Part shown: positions 56,069-64,000 of the stretch, piece by piece
How positions within the stretch are numbered: the stretch's first letter is position 1
Layout of the letters: the number at the start of each line of letters is the position of its first letter
DNA from: Rhizobium sp. BT03
GTDB lineage: Bacteria > Pseudomonadota > Alphaproteobacteria > Rhizobiales > Rhizobiaceae
Length of the DNA: 64,000 nucleotides
Assembly: GCF_030053155.1 (NCBI RefSeq)
Contig: NZ_CP125645.1
Coordinates: 1-64,000 of the forward strand
Direction of reading: 5' to 3'
Made by a program: the position numbers and the translations under genes
The notes under the pieces: generated by a model
Database searches by the model: none
Told to the model about the DNA's origin: nothing
What the model saw: only the letters and a program-made list of their open reading frames with translations

Positions 56069-56898
56069 GCCGTCTCCGGCGCATCCTCAGCACACCGGAA
56101 GGCATGATCGGGCTTGCCATCCTTGTCATCCTGCTTCTGTTCGGGCTGCTTGCTCCCATCATTTCACCCGGCGATCCGCTTAGGATCGCCGGGCGGGCGC
56201 TCCTTCCACCCTTCACCGATCCTGCCTTTCCGCTCGGCACGGATCGCTTGGGCCGTGACGTGCTCGCCGGCCTCCTTTATGGCGCGCGCACCTCGATCGC
56301 CGTCGGCCTCGCGGCGGCCTTTTCGGCCATGATCCTCGGGCTCTGCGTCGGCATGGCGGCCGGTTTTGCCGGCGGGATCGTCGATGAGGCGCTGATGCGC
56401 GTGGTCGATGCCTTCCAGATCGTGCCGGCCTTCCTGCTTGCGCTTGCCTTCGTCAGCACCATCGGCGTCTCGACGCCGGTTGTCGTCCTTGCCATTGCGC
56501 TCGGCGCCTGGGCCGATCCGGCGCGGCTGACGCGGGCGCAGGTGCTGGCGATCCGCGAGCAGGATTACGTCGCCTCGGCAAGGGTAATCGGCATGCATCC
56601 CGCGGAGATCGCCTTCCGGGAGATCCTGCCGAACGCGCTGCCGCCGGTGCTGGCGCTCTCCGCCACCATCGTCGCCGGCGCGATCCTGACCGAGTCGGCC
56701 CTTTCCTTTCTTGGCCTCGGCAATCCGAATATCGCCACCTGGGGTTCGATGATCGCCGAGGGCCGCAGCGTGCTGCGCTCGGCTGCTTATCTCTCCGTCA
56801 TACCGGGCGCGGCACTTGCCGCGACCGTGCTCGGCGTCCATCTCTTCAGCGAAGGTCTTGGCAAGGCGATTGGCGACGACGGCGGGAGGACGGCATGA
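56065..56898 (+). CDS. Peptide-type ABC permease (DppC-like, second system)
   Basis: 277 aa. FPLGTDRLGRDVLAGLLYGARTS, the loop SARVIGMHPAEIAFREILPNALPPVL and ESALSFLGLGNPNIATWGSMIAEGR are hallmarks of the family. ATG overlaps the previous stop (ATGA). Confidence 0.92.
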   Translation: MSRLRRILSTPEGMIGLAILVILLLFGLLAPIISPGDPLRIAGRALLPPFTDPAFPLGTDRLGRDVLAGLLYGARTSIAVGLAAAFSAMILGLCVGMAAGFAGGIVDEALMRVVDAFQIVPAFLLALAFVSTIGVSTPVVVLAIALGAWADPARLTRAQVLAIREQDYVASARVIGMHPAEIAFREILPNALPPVLALSATIVAGAILTESALSFLGLGNPNIATWGSMIAEGRSVLRSAAYLSVIPGAALAATVLGVHLFSEGLGKAIGDDGGRTA

Positions 56899-57692
56899 GC
56901 GACATCTTCTGCAGCCTCCGGCAGCTCTCGGTCACCTATGGGCGCGGCAAAAACAATGCTGCTGCCGCGCTCGACCGTATCGATCTTGATATCGTCGCCG
57001 GCGAAAGGCTGGCGATCATCGGTGAAAGCGGATCCGGCAAGAGCACGCTCGCCCGGGCGCTGGCCGGTCTGCTGCCTGACGGAACGAAGGTCGCAGGCGA
57101 GATGCTCTGGCCGGGACTCGGCCATCCGCCCTGCCCGGGCCGTTATTTCGGTTTCGTCTTCCAGGATCCGGGCGCGAGCCTCAATCCCGTCCTGACGATC
57201 GGCGAGCAAATTGCCGAGGGCGCCAGGCGTCATCTCGGCCTCAGCTGGAAACAGGCTTCTCTCCGAGCCGAGGAATTGCTCGAACGGGTGCGGATGCCTG
57301 AGCCCGGCAAGGCGATGCGGGCCTTTCCGCATCAGCTTTCCGGCGGTCAGCGCCAGCGCGTGGCGATCGCCGCGGCAATCGCTGCCAAGCCTGCGCTGCT
57401 GATCGCCGACGAGGCGACGAGCGCCCTCGATGTCGTCGTCCAGGCCGAGATCGTCCGCTTGCTCGATGGGCTGGTGCGTGAGGACGGCATGACGCTGCTC
57501 TTCATCACCCACGATATCGCGCTCGCTTCCGGCTTCGTCGACCGGATCGCCGTTTTCCGCGATGCGCGCCTTGTCGAGGCCGGTCCCGTCCGTTCGGTGC
57601 TTTCTGCGCCGGCAAGCGGCTATACTTCAGCCCTCATCGCCAGCCATCGCGACCTCACGACGCCACCACTGATCGCAGAGGTGTCGCCGTGA
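56895..57692 (+). CDS. Peptide-type ABC ATPase (DppD-like, second system)
   Basis: 265 aa. Walker A GESGSGKSTLAR, Q-loop VFQDPGASLNPVLTIGEQIAEG, signature LSGGQRQRVAIAAAI, Walker B LLIADEATSALDVVVQAEI, H-loop FITHDIALASGFVDRI. The C-terminal oligopeptide-type tail is short. Overlaps both neighbours by 4 bp. Unlike the system at 1784, the two ATPases are separate genes here. Confidence 0.93.
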   Translation: MSDIFCSLRQLSVTYGRGKNNAAAALDRIDLDIVAGERLAIIGESGSGKSTLARALAGLLPDGTKVAGEMLWPGLGHPPCPGRYFGFVFQDPGASLNPVLTIGEQIAEGARRHLGLSWKQASLRAEELLERVRMPEPGKAMRAFPHQLSGGQRQRVAIAAAIAAKPALLIADEATSALDVVVQAEIVRLLDGLVREDGMTLLFITHDIALASGFVDRIAVFRDARLVEAGPVRSVLSAPASGYTSALIASHRDLTTPPLIAEVSP

Positions 57693-58468
57693 ACGCGTTG
57701 CTTTCCATCGAGAACCTGTCGAAAGGCTTTTCATCGGCTGGCCGGAAAGTCGCTGCCCTCGACAATATCTCGCTGACGATCGCAGCGGGCGAAACACTCG
57801 GTCTGGTCGGAGCCTCCGGCAGCGGAAAATCGACATTGTCGCGCATCCTGCTGCGGCTTCTGCCTGCCGATGCCGGCTCGATCCGCTTCGAAGGAGAGGA
57901 TTGGCTGGCGCTGAAGGGTGCTGCCCTGCGCCGCAGGCGGGCGCGCCTGCAGATGGTGTTTCAGGATCCGCTGGCCGCCTTCAATCCGTTGGCGAATGTC
58001 GGGTCGGTGCTCGATGATCCCTTGCGTATCCACGGCGTCGTTTCGAAAGACCGGCGTGCCGGCGAGATCGAAAGGCTGCTCGAACATGTCGGCCTGCCCG
58101 CCGATTATGCCCAGCGCCCGGTTCGCGCGCTCTCCGGCGGCCAGCGCCAGCGCGTGGCGATTGCCCGGGCGATGGCGACGCGGCCGTCGCTGCTGGTGCT
58201 CGACGAGGCGGTCTCGGCGCTCGACGTCACCGTGCGTGGCAAGATTCTCGAACTTCTGGTCGATCTGCAGAAAGAACAGGGCATTGCCTGTCTGTTCATT
58301 TCGCACGATCTTGCCGTGGTCCGCGCCGTCTCCCACCGCATCGCCGTCATGGATGGCGGGCGGATCGTCGAGACCGGTCCGGCAGCGGCAGTCGTCGCGG
58401 CGCCGCAATCCGAGGCCGCTCGCGCCCTCGTTGCAGCCGTCCCTCGTCTCGTGACCGATCCGTCCTGA
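57689..58468 (+). CDS. Peptide-type ABC ATPase (DppF-like, second system)
   Basis: 259 aa starting with GTG in the previous stop (GTGA). Walker A GASGSGKSTLSR, Q-loop MVFQDPLAAFNPLANVG, signature LSGGQRQRVAIARAM, Walker B LLVLDEAVSALDVTVRGKI. It is the second half of the nucleotide-binding pair. Confidence 0.93.
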   Translation: MNALLSIENLSKGFSSAGRKVAALDNISLTIAAGETLGLVGASGSGKSTLSRILLRLLPADAGSIRFEGEDWLALKGAALRRRRARLQMVFQDPLAAFNPLANVGSVLDDPLRIHGVVSKDRRAGEIERLLEHVGLPADYAQRPVRALSGGQRQRVAIARAMATRPSLLVLDEAVSALDVTVRGKILELLVDLQKEQGIACLFISHDLAVVRAVSHRIAVMDGGRIVETGPAAAVVAAPQSEAARALVAAVPRLVTDPS

Positions 58469-58479
58469 AGGAGATGTCC

Positions 58480-59613
58480 ATGTTCGATCCCGGTTGGAAT
58501 CCCTTGCACGGCGTCCCCTCCTATCCCGTTGAACGCTACGCCGCCCTCGCCGACAGGATCGGCGGCATCCTGATGAGCCGCAGCGACATCGTGCTGGTGC
58601 AGGCCGAGGCGGTGGTGGCGCTGGAGGCGGTGGCGGCCAGCCTTGCGCGCCCCGGCCTTTCCACCCTCAATATCGTCACCAGCCCCTATGGCGGCTGGTT
58701 CGGGCAATGGTTGCGGCGGGGCGGTGCCGCGGTCCAGGATATCATCGCCGAACCCGGCCTGCCGGTCGAGAGCGAAGCGGTTGCCAAGGCGCTCGACGCT
58801 GGTCCTCCGGTCGATGTGCTGGCTTTGGTTCATGCGGAATCGGCGAGCGGCATTCTGAACCCCCTCCCCGAGATATTGGCGCTGGCACGTGCCCGCGGCA
58901 TCGTCACCGTCGTCGATGCGGTCGCCTCGGTCGGCGGCCACCGGCTCGACGTCGATCATCTCGGCATCGATATCGCGGTGATCGGCCCGCAAAAAGCGCT
59001 CGGCGGTCCGGCCGGCGTGTCGGCGCTCTCGGTCAGCCCTCGCGCCTGGGATCTGATCCTGAGCGACGACGCACCGCGCGATTCGATCCTGTCTTTGGCC
59101 GATCTCAAATCATGGCTCGACGGTGGCCGGCTGACCCTGCCGGGAACACCGGCGCCTTTGGAATTCTTCGCGCTGGAAGCCGCGCTCGGCCGTATCGAGG
59201 CCGAAGGCCTGGAGAGCGTCGTTACCCGCCATGCGCTGGCGGCATCGGCGACACGGGCGGGGCTCGCCGCGCTCGGAACCCCGGCCTGGGTGCCGGCAGC
59301 CAAGGCTTCGAACCTGGTGACGGCGGTGCCCGTGCCGAAGGGCTTGGCGCCTGCAGTCCTGATTGCTGCCGCCGGGCGGCTGGGCGTCGAGCTGACCGAA
59401 AGTGTCGGGACCGCGCCGGCCGGCCTGGTGCGGCTGAACCACACAGGCCCGCGCGCCGCATTCCAGACGGTGCTTGCGAATGTCGTCGCCTATGGCACGG
59501 CCCTCAGGCAGGCCGGCCATGCCTGCGATATCGCCGCCGCTGCGGAGGCGATATCCGTGGTTTACAGGGGCTCCATGGGCATTTCTGCAGGCGGTTCGCG
59601 CGGATCGGCCTGA
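58480..59613 (+). CDS. Class V aminotransferase-like PLP enzyme
   Basis: 377 aa. Class V features are NIVTSPYGGWFGQWLRRGGAAVQDII, LVHAESASGILNPLPEILALARARGIVTVVDAVASVGGHRLDVDHLGIDIAVIGPQKALGGPAGVSALSV; the PLP-binding Lys is in GPQKALGG. Relatives include alanine-glyoxylate aminotransferase and cysteine desulfurase-type lyases. In this cluster it may remove the amino group from, or cleave, a sulfur-containing amino acid. The start at 58480 is preferred to 58474 because GAAGGAG is then 6 bp away. Confidence 0.85.
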   Translation: MFDPGWNPLHGVPSYPVERYAALADRIGGILMSRSDIVLVQAEAVVALEAVAASLARPGLSTLNIVTSPYGGWFGQWLRRGGAAVQDIIAEPGLPVESEAVAKALDAGPPVDVLALVHAESASGILNPLPEILALARARGIVTVVDAVASVGGHRLDVDHLGIDIAVIGPQKALGGPAGVSALSVSPRAWDLILSDDAPRDSILSLADLKSWLDGGRLTLPGTPAPLEFFALEAALGRIEAEGLESVVTRHALAASATRAGLAALGTPAWVPAAKASNLVTAVPVPKGLAPAVLIAAAGRLGVELTESVGTAPAGLVRLNHTGPRAAFQTVLANVVAYGTALRQAGHACDIAAAAEAISVVYRGSMGISAGGSRGSA

Positions 59614-59732
59614 AGCGGCCGAGGGACGGTCAATCTCTGCAGGATCGGCGGGCCAGCCGGTTTTCCGTGACACCAGCCCGCAACCTTCTGAATACGATAG
59701 CCCGCCGCACCCGAAGAAGGGAATCTGCGCTC

Positions 59733-60626
59733 TCAAACCAGCATCGACTGCTGGGCGAAGATACCCGCCATCGCGCCTTGCCATGATGCCGTGGTGACCG
59801 ACGGCATTCCGGGGTTGGCGAGATCGCCGGCGGCGTAGATGCCGGGCATGCTGGTCTCGCGGCGCTCATCGACCTTGAGGGCGATGCCGCTGGGCGTATC
59901 GACCGTGGCGAGACCCAGTGATTCATGCAGGCTGGCGGACGGCTTGTTGCGCGGATGCGCGAACAGGATGTCGACCGCGACATCGGCGCCGGTATCGAGC
60001 CTGACGATGGAGCTATGGTCCCCGTGTTGGGCGATCCCCGCGATCCGGCCCTCGACGACAGGTAGGTTGCGACGTGCCAGATCGGCCCGGATATCGGGTG
60101 CAATGTCGTGACCATCTGCGAACAGCGTCAACCTGTCGGTCCAATCGTGGAACAGCCTGGCCTGATTGTGCGACTGCTGGCCGGACCAGACGAGGCCCCA
60201 ATGCTGGCCCGCGACTTCAAAGCCGTCGCAATAGGGGCAGGGTACGATGGAGGTGCCCCAGCTTTCGGCAAAGCCCGGGACATCAGGCATCTGGTCCGCG
60301 ATGCCATAGCTCAGGATCAGTCGGCGCGCCTTAAGGCTTTCGCCGTCGGACGTGAGGACGTGGAAATCGTCGATGGCGCCGGAGACACTGTCGGCCCGGC
60401 TACTGACCAGCCTGATCGTGGGATAACGCGCCAGCTGCTGCCGCGCCTCGGCCAGGATGTCCAGCGGCGGCTTGTGATCGTGGCCGAGCAGGCCATGCGA
60501 GTGGCCGGCGAAGCGGTTGCGCGGCAGGCCGGTATCGAGAACGGTGACCTTGCGGCGAGCACGGCCGAGCTGAAGGGCGGCGGCGAGGCCCGCAAAGCTG
60601 CCGCCGATGATGATGACGTCATCCAT
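59733..60626 (-). CDS. Thioredoxin-reductase-like FAD/NAD(P) oxidoreductase
   Basis: 297 aa. The FAD motif DVIIIGGSFAGLAAALQLGRARRKVTVLDTG begins the protein, the redox pair is in VPCPYCDGFEVAGQHWGLVW, and the second FAD motif is MPGIYAAGDLANPGMPSV. This size and layout fit the single-protein thioredoxin reductase-like group (also seen as gliotoxin/holomycin-type dithiol oxidases). Whether the disulfide partner is thioredoxin is unclear because the NADPH-binding region is atypical (GLVWSGQQSHNQA). It diverges from the TetR gene. The upstream frame to 60791 is rejected. Confidence 0.87.
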   Translation of the reverse strand: MDDVIIIGGSFAGLAAALQLGRARRKVTVLDTGLPRNRFAGHSHGLLGHDHKPPLDILAEARQQLARYPTIRLVSSRADSVSGAIDDFHVLTSDGESLKARRLILSYGIADQMPDVPGFAESWGTSIVPCPYCDGFEVAGQHWGLVWSGQQSHNQARLFHDWTDRLTLFADGHDIAPDIRADLARRNLPVVEGRIAGIAQHGDHSSIVRLDTGADVAVDILFAHPRNKPSASLHESLGLATVDTPSGIALKVDERRETSMPGIYAAGDLANPGMPSVTTASWQGAMAGIFAQQSMLV

Positions 60627-60773
60627 GGTGATAAGCTCCGTGCTGTTGAGGGAGTGTGATTGGCTGAGCCTTGGCGCGCCTCGTCCGCCGATACACATCG
60701 ATATTGCCAAGCGGCTTAGAGAAACGCGATCTGGGGGACAGGATAAAATCCGTTCTTTGGCTTGCATATTTCC

Positions 60774-60789
60774 GATACTGCGTGGTATC
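60774..60789. promoter_or_regulatory. Candidate TetR operator
   Basis: GATAC (60774-60778) and GTATC (60785-60789) form an inverted repeat in the divergent gap; a further GATACTG follows near 60805. The location between the flavoprotein and TetR genes supports an operator. Confidence 0.5.
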
Positions 60790-60824
60790 ATAAAATATGA
60801 ATAACGATACTGTCAAGGATCTTA

Positions 60825-61478
60825 ATGCTCGTGACCGAAAATAGTCGAGGCCGGCGCGGACGGCCAGCCAACGAGGCGCTTGGCCAAACGATAGTCGACG
60901 CAGCATACGAACTCTTTGTGGAACTGGGTTTTCAAGCGACGACATTGGACAAGGTCACCCAGCGAGCGAAGATATCCAAGCTCAGCATCTATCGGCACTT
61001 CGAGAACAAGGAGGCGCTGTTCAGCGCGGCCGTCGCCGCCCGCTGCCATCAGTTTGCGCCACAAGCCCTTTTTGAAGGCGTCGACGGTTCGGCCGAAGAG
61101 CAACTCATGGCGGTGGGGTCATCCCTCCTTCGCACGCTGTTGAGCCCGGACGTCCGCAGTGTCGAAGCCATGGTCATGGCCGACAAGACGAATCAAAAGT
61201 CGTTAAGCAAGCTCCATTACGAAGCCGGCCCCGTCCATGTCGTCGCCCAAATCGAGGCCCTGTTGTGTCAGTTGCACGCGAAGGCGGTTCTGAACGTGCC
61301 CGATCCTCTCCAGTCCGCCCGCTTGTTTGCCGCACTTTTCAAAGGATCCGATCTCCTGATTATCGCACGCTTCGATGAGGCGCGAGCAGAGGACGACAAC
61401 GAAATCGAAGCCTATTGCCGATCGGCCGTCACCATGTTCATCGCCGCGCACGGTGGCAGCGGCCACGCGGGCGGATAG
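60825..61478 (+). CDS. TetR-family regulator
   Basis: 217 aa. The N-terminal tail RGRRGRPANEALGQTIVDAAYELFVELGFQATTLDKVTQRAKISKLSIYRHFENKEALFSAAV is a typical TetR headpiece; the remaining helices are the ligand/dimer domain, with the AcrR-type C-terminal region FAALFKGSDLLIIARFDEA. It is divergent from the flavoprotein and precedes the methyltransferase, probably controlling both. Confidence 0.9.
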   Translation: MLVTENSRGRRGRPANEALGQTIVDAAYELFVELGFQATTLDKVTQRAKISKLSIYRHFENKEALFSAAVAARCHQFAPQALFEGVDGSAEEQLMAVGSSLLRTLLSPDVRSVEAMVMADKTNQKSLSKLHYEAGPVHVVAQIEALLCQLHAKAVLNVPDPLQSARLFAALFKGSDLLIIARFDEARAEDDNEIEAYCRSAVTMFIAAHGGSGHAGG

Positions 61479-61511
61479 CCTGGTTAAGTACGGATCAGAA
61501 CAGGATATGGC

Positions 61512-62375
61512 ATGGCAGAGAAAAATGTTTATCAGGTAGCCGACTGGAATGGCCAAAGCGGGGAGCGCTGGGTCGCTCACCAGGTCCGGCTCGATGCCAT
61601 GATGGCGGTTTTCGGCCAGGCCGCGATCGAAGCCGCCGCGCCCGCCACGGGTGAGCGCGTACTGGACGTTGGCTGCGGCGCGGGGGCGTCTAGTCTGGAT
61701 CTGGCCGCCCGCGTCGGCGCGGGGGGCCATGTGCTGGGCGTGGACATATCCGAACCGTTGATCGGCAGAGCGCGCGCGTTAGCGCCGCAGGACACGCCGG
61801 TCCTGTTCCAGGTGGCAGACGCCAGCAGCACCGAGTTGCCTGAAGGCGCGTTCGACATCCTGTTCTCGCGCTTCGGAGTGATGTTCTTTGACGATCCGAC
61901 AGGGGCGTTCGCCCATATGCGTCGTGCGCTCAAGCCGGGCGGGCGGGTCGCTTTCGTCTGCTGGCGCGGCATGATCGAGAACGATTGGGTGCGCCTGCCG
62001 ATCGGCGCGATCAAGGGCATCGTCCCGCCGACGGCGCCGCCCGATCCCGAAGCGCCCGGCCCATTCTCGTTCGGCGACCGGGGGCGGGTGGCGCGTATCC
62101 TGACGGCGGCCGGCTTCACCGATGTCGCTATCGCGCCCTTCGATGCTTCCATCCCGTTCGGCGAGGGCGGGACGCGGGAAGCGGCGATCGACGACGCGGT
62201 GGAGATGACACTCGAGGTCGGCCCGCTATCGCGCGCGCTCGCTGATCAGCCCGACGACATCCGCGCCCGCGCCTCGGCCGCGGTTCGTGCCGCCTTCGCG
62301 GGCTGCCCCGGTGAGCGGTCGGTGATGATCGACGGCGCGGCGTGGATCGTCACGGCGCGCAATCCGGCAAGCTGA
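61512..62375 (+). CDS. SAM-dependent methyltransferase, class I
   Basis: 287 aa. The SAM-binding motif is VLDVGCGAGASSLDLAARVGAGGHVLGVDIS, then FQVADASSTELPEGAFDILFSRFGVMFFDDPTGAFAHMRRALKPGGRVAFVCWRG. This is UbiE/Methyltransf_11-like with no visible substrate specificity. The start follows the TetR stop by 33 bp and is therefore probably co-transcribed. Confidence 0.88.
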   Translation: MAEKNVYQVADWNGQSGERWVAHQVRLDAMMAVFGQAAIEAAAPATGERVLDVGCGAGASSLDLAARVGAGGHVLGVDISEPLIGRARALAPQDTPVLFQVADASSTELPEGAFDILFSRFGVMFFDDPTGAFAHMRRALKPGGRVAFVCWRGMIENDWVRLPIGAIKGIVPPTAPPDPEAPGPFSFGDRGRVARILTAAGFTDVAIAPFDASIPFGEGGTREAAIDDAVEMTLEVGPLSRALADQPDDIRARASAAVRAAFAGCPGERSVMIDGAAWIVTARNPAS

Positions 62376-62718
62376 CAGGAATTGACGCCCCGCGGCATCG
62401 GCCGTGACGCGATCGTCACCGCTTGCGGCCGGAACGCAGAGGAGGTAGGGCGGCCGACTTTTGTCCCAGCTCGCACCGCTGCCATTGATTTATATCGCGC
62501 TCATCGGCGATTGCCTCTGGAACGAAATTGACCGCCCCCTCGAACGATTCAGGCCAATCCGCGCTGACCACCTCAATCCAAACAAGTCAATTTCCCTTAG
62601 CGGGTATTCGTGCAGAAATGCCCACAGAGCCCCTTACAGCCGCCGAGAGAATGCGGTCGGAATCGGCAAAGCGGCAGGGAACCGCCCGGCGTGGATGGCC
62701 AGGCGGTCGGGCCTTGGC
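62376..62718. other. Intergenic region, 343 bp, nothing recognised
   Basis: No gene, repeat or regulatory motif could be supported. Open frames here lack start signals and read as low-complexity high-GC text. It separates the methyltransferase and the LigM-like gene, which converge. Confidence 0.4.

Positions 62719-64000
<1,282 letters not shown>

Overview
The window looks like accessory DNA from a fast-growing alphaproteobacterium of the Rhizobium/Agrobacterium type, possibly a large plasmid or chromid. The reasons are high GC, very dense ATP-binding cassette (ABC) uptake operons with catabolic enzymes and local regulators, rhizobial-type intergenic palindromes (38919-39080, 42485-42526), a complete napEFDABC cluster and a FixK/FnrN-like anaerobox. 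No database search was possible, so the genus is inference and many substrates remain unnamed.

Layout. 1-5027: a peptide-type ABC importer (two permeases, a fused double ATPase, a binding protein). 5112-5987: a YghU-type glutathione transferase. 6144-12553 (minus): a GntR regulator heading a sugar ABC operon with a Gfo/Idh/MocA dehydrogenase and a cupin. Divergent from it, 12675-14707 encodes the two halves of a Tm-1-like (UPF0261 plus TIM-barrel) protein. 14782-15627: a DUF1932-type dehydrogenase. 15765-22451: a low-oxygen block with an anaerobox, universal stress protein, CbpA and CbpM, then periplasmic nitrate reductase. 22476-24022 (minus): cdsA and a PlsC-type acyltransferase.

24495-31726: a BMP-type ABC importer interleaved with an amidase and ending in a CodA-like deaminase. 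Behind it on the minus strand are an RraA-like protein and a short-chain dehydrogenase, then a divergent LysR gene (33598-34470). 34475-35912 (minus): msrA and an inositol-monophosphatase-type enzyme. 36025-42331 (minus): a second sugar ABC operon with a sugar isomerase and a dehydrogenase, facing a LacI regulator across a perfect operator palindrome. 43690-45064: two toxin-antitoxin modules in tandem (Phd/VapC, ParD/ParE).

45322-59613: a probable organosulfur scavenging region. It has two DszC/SfnB-like flavin monooxygenases, a sugar-type ABC system (binding protein, ATPase, permease), an NtaA/DszA-type monooxygenase, a full peptide-type ABC system and a class V aminotransferase. 59733-62375: a thioredoxin-reductase-like flavoprotein, a divergent TetR regulator and a methyltransferase. 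62719-64000: a GcvT/LigM-like folate-dependent enzyme cut by the window edge.

The recurring logic is one importer plus two to four enzymes plus one regulator, with translationally coupled (ATGA-type) gene junctions. Starts were chosen from Shine-Dalgarno sequences and domain starts, so several differ from the longest open frame.
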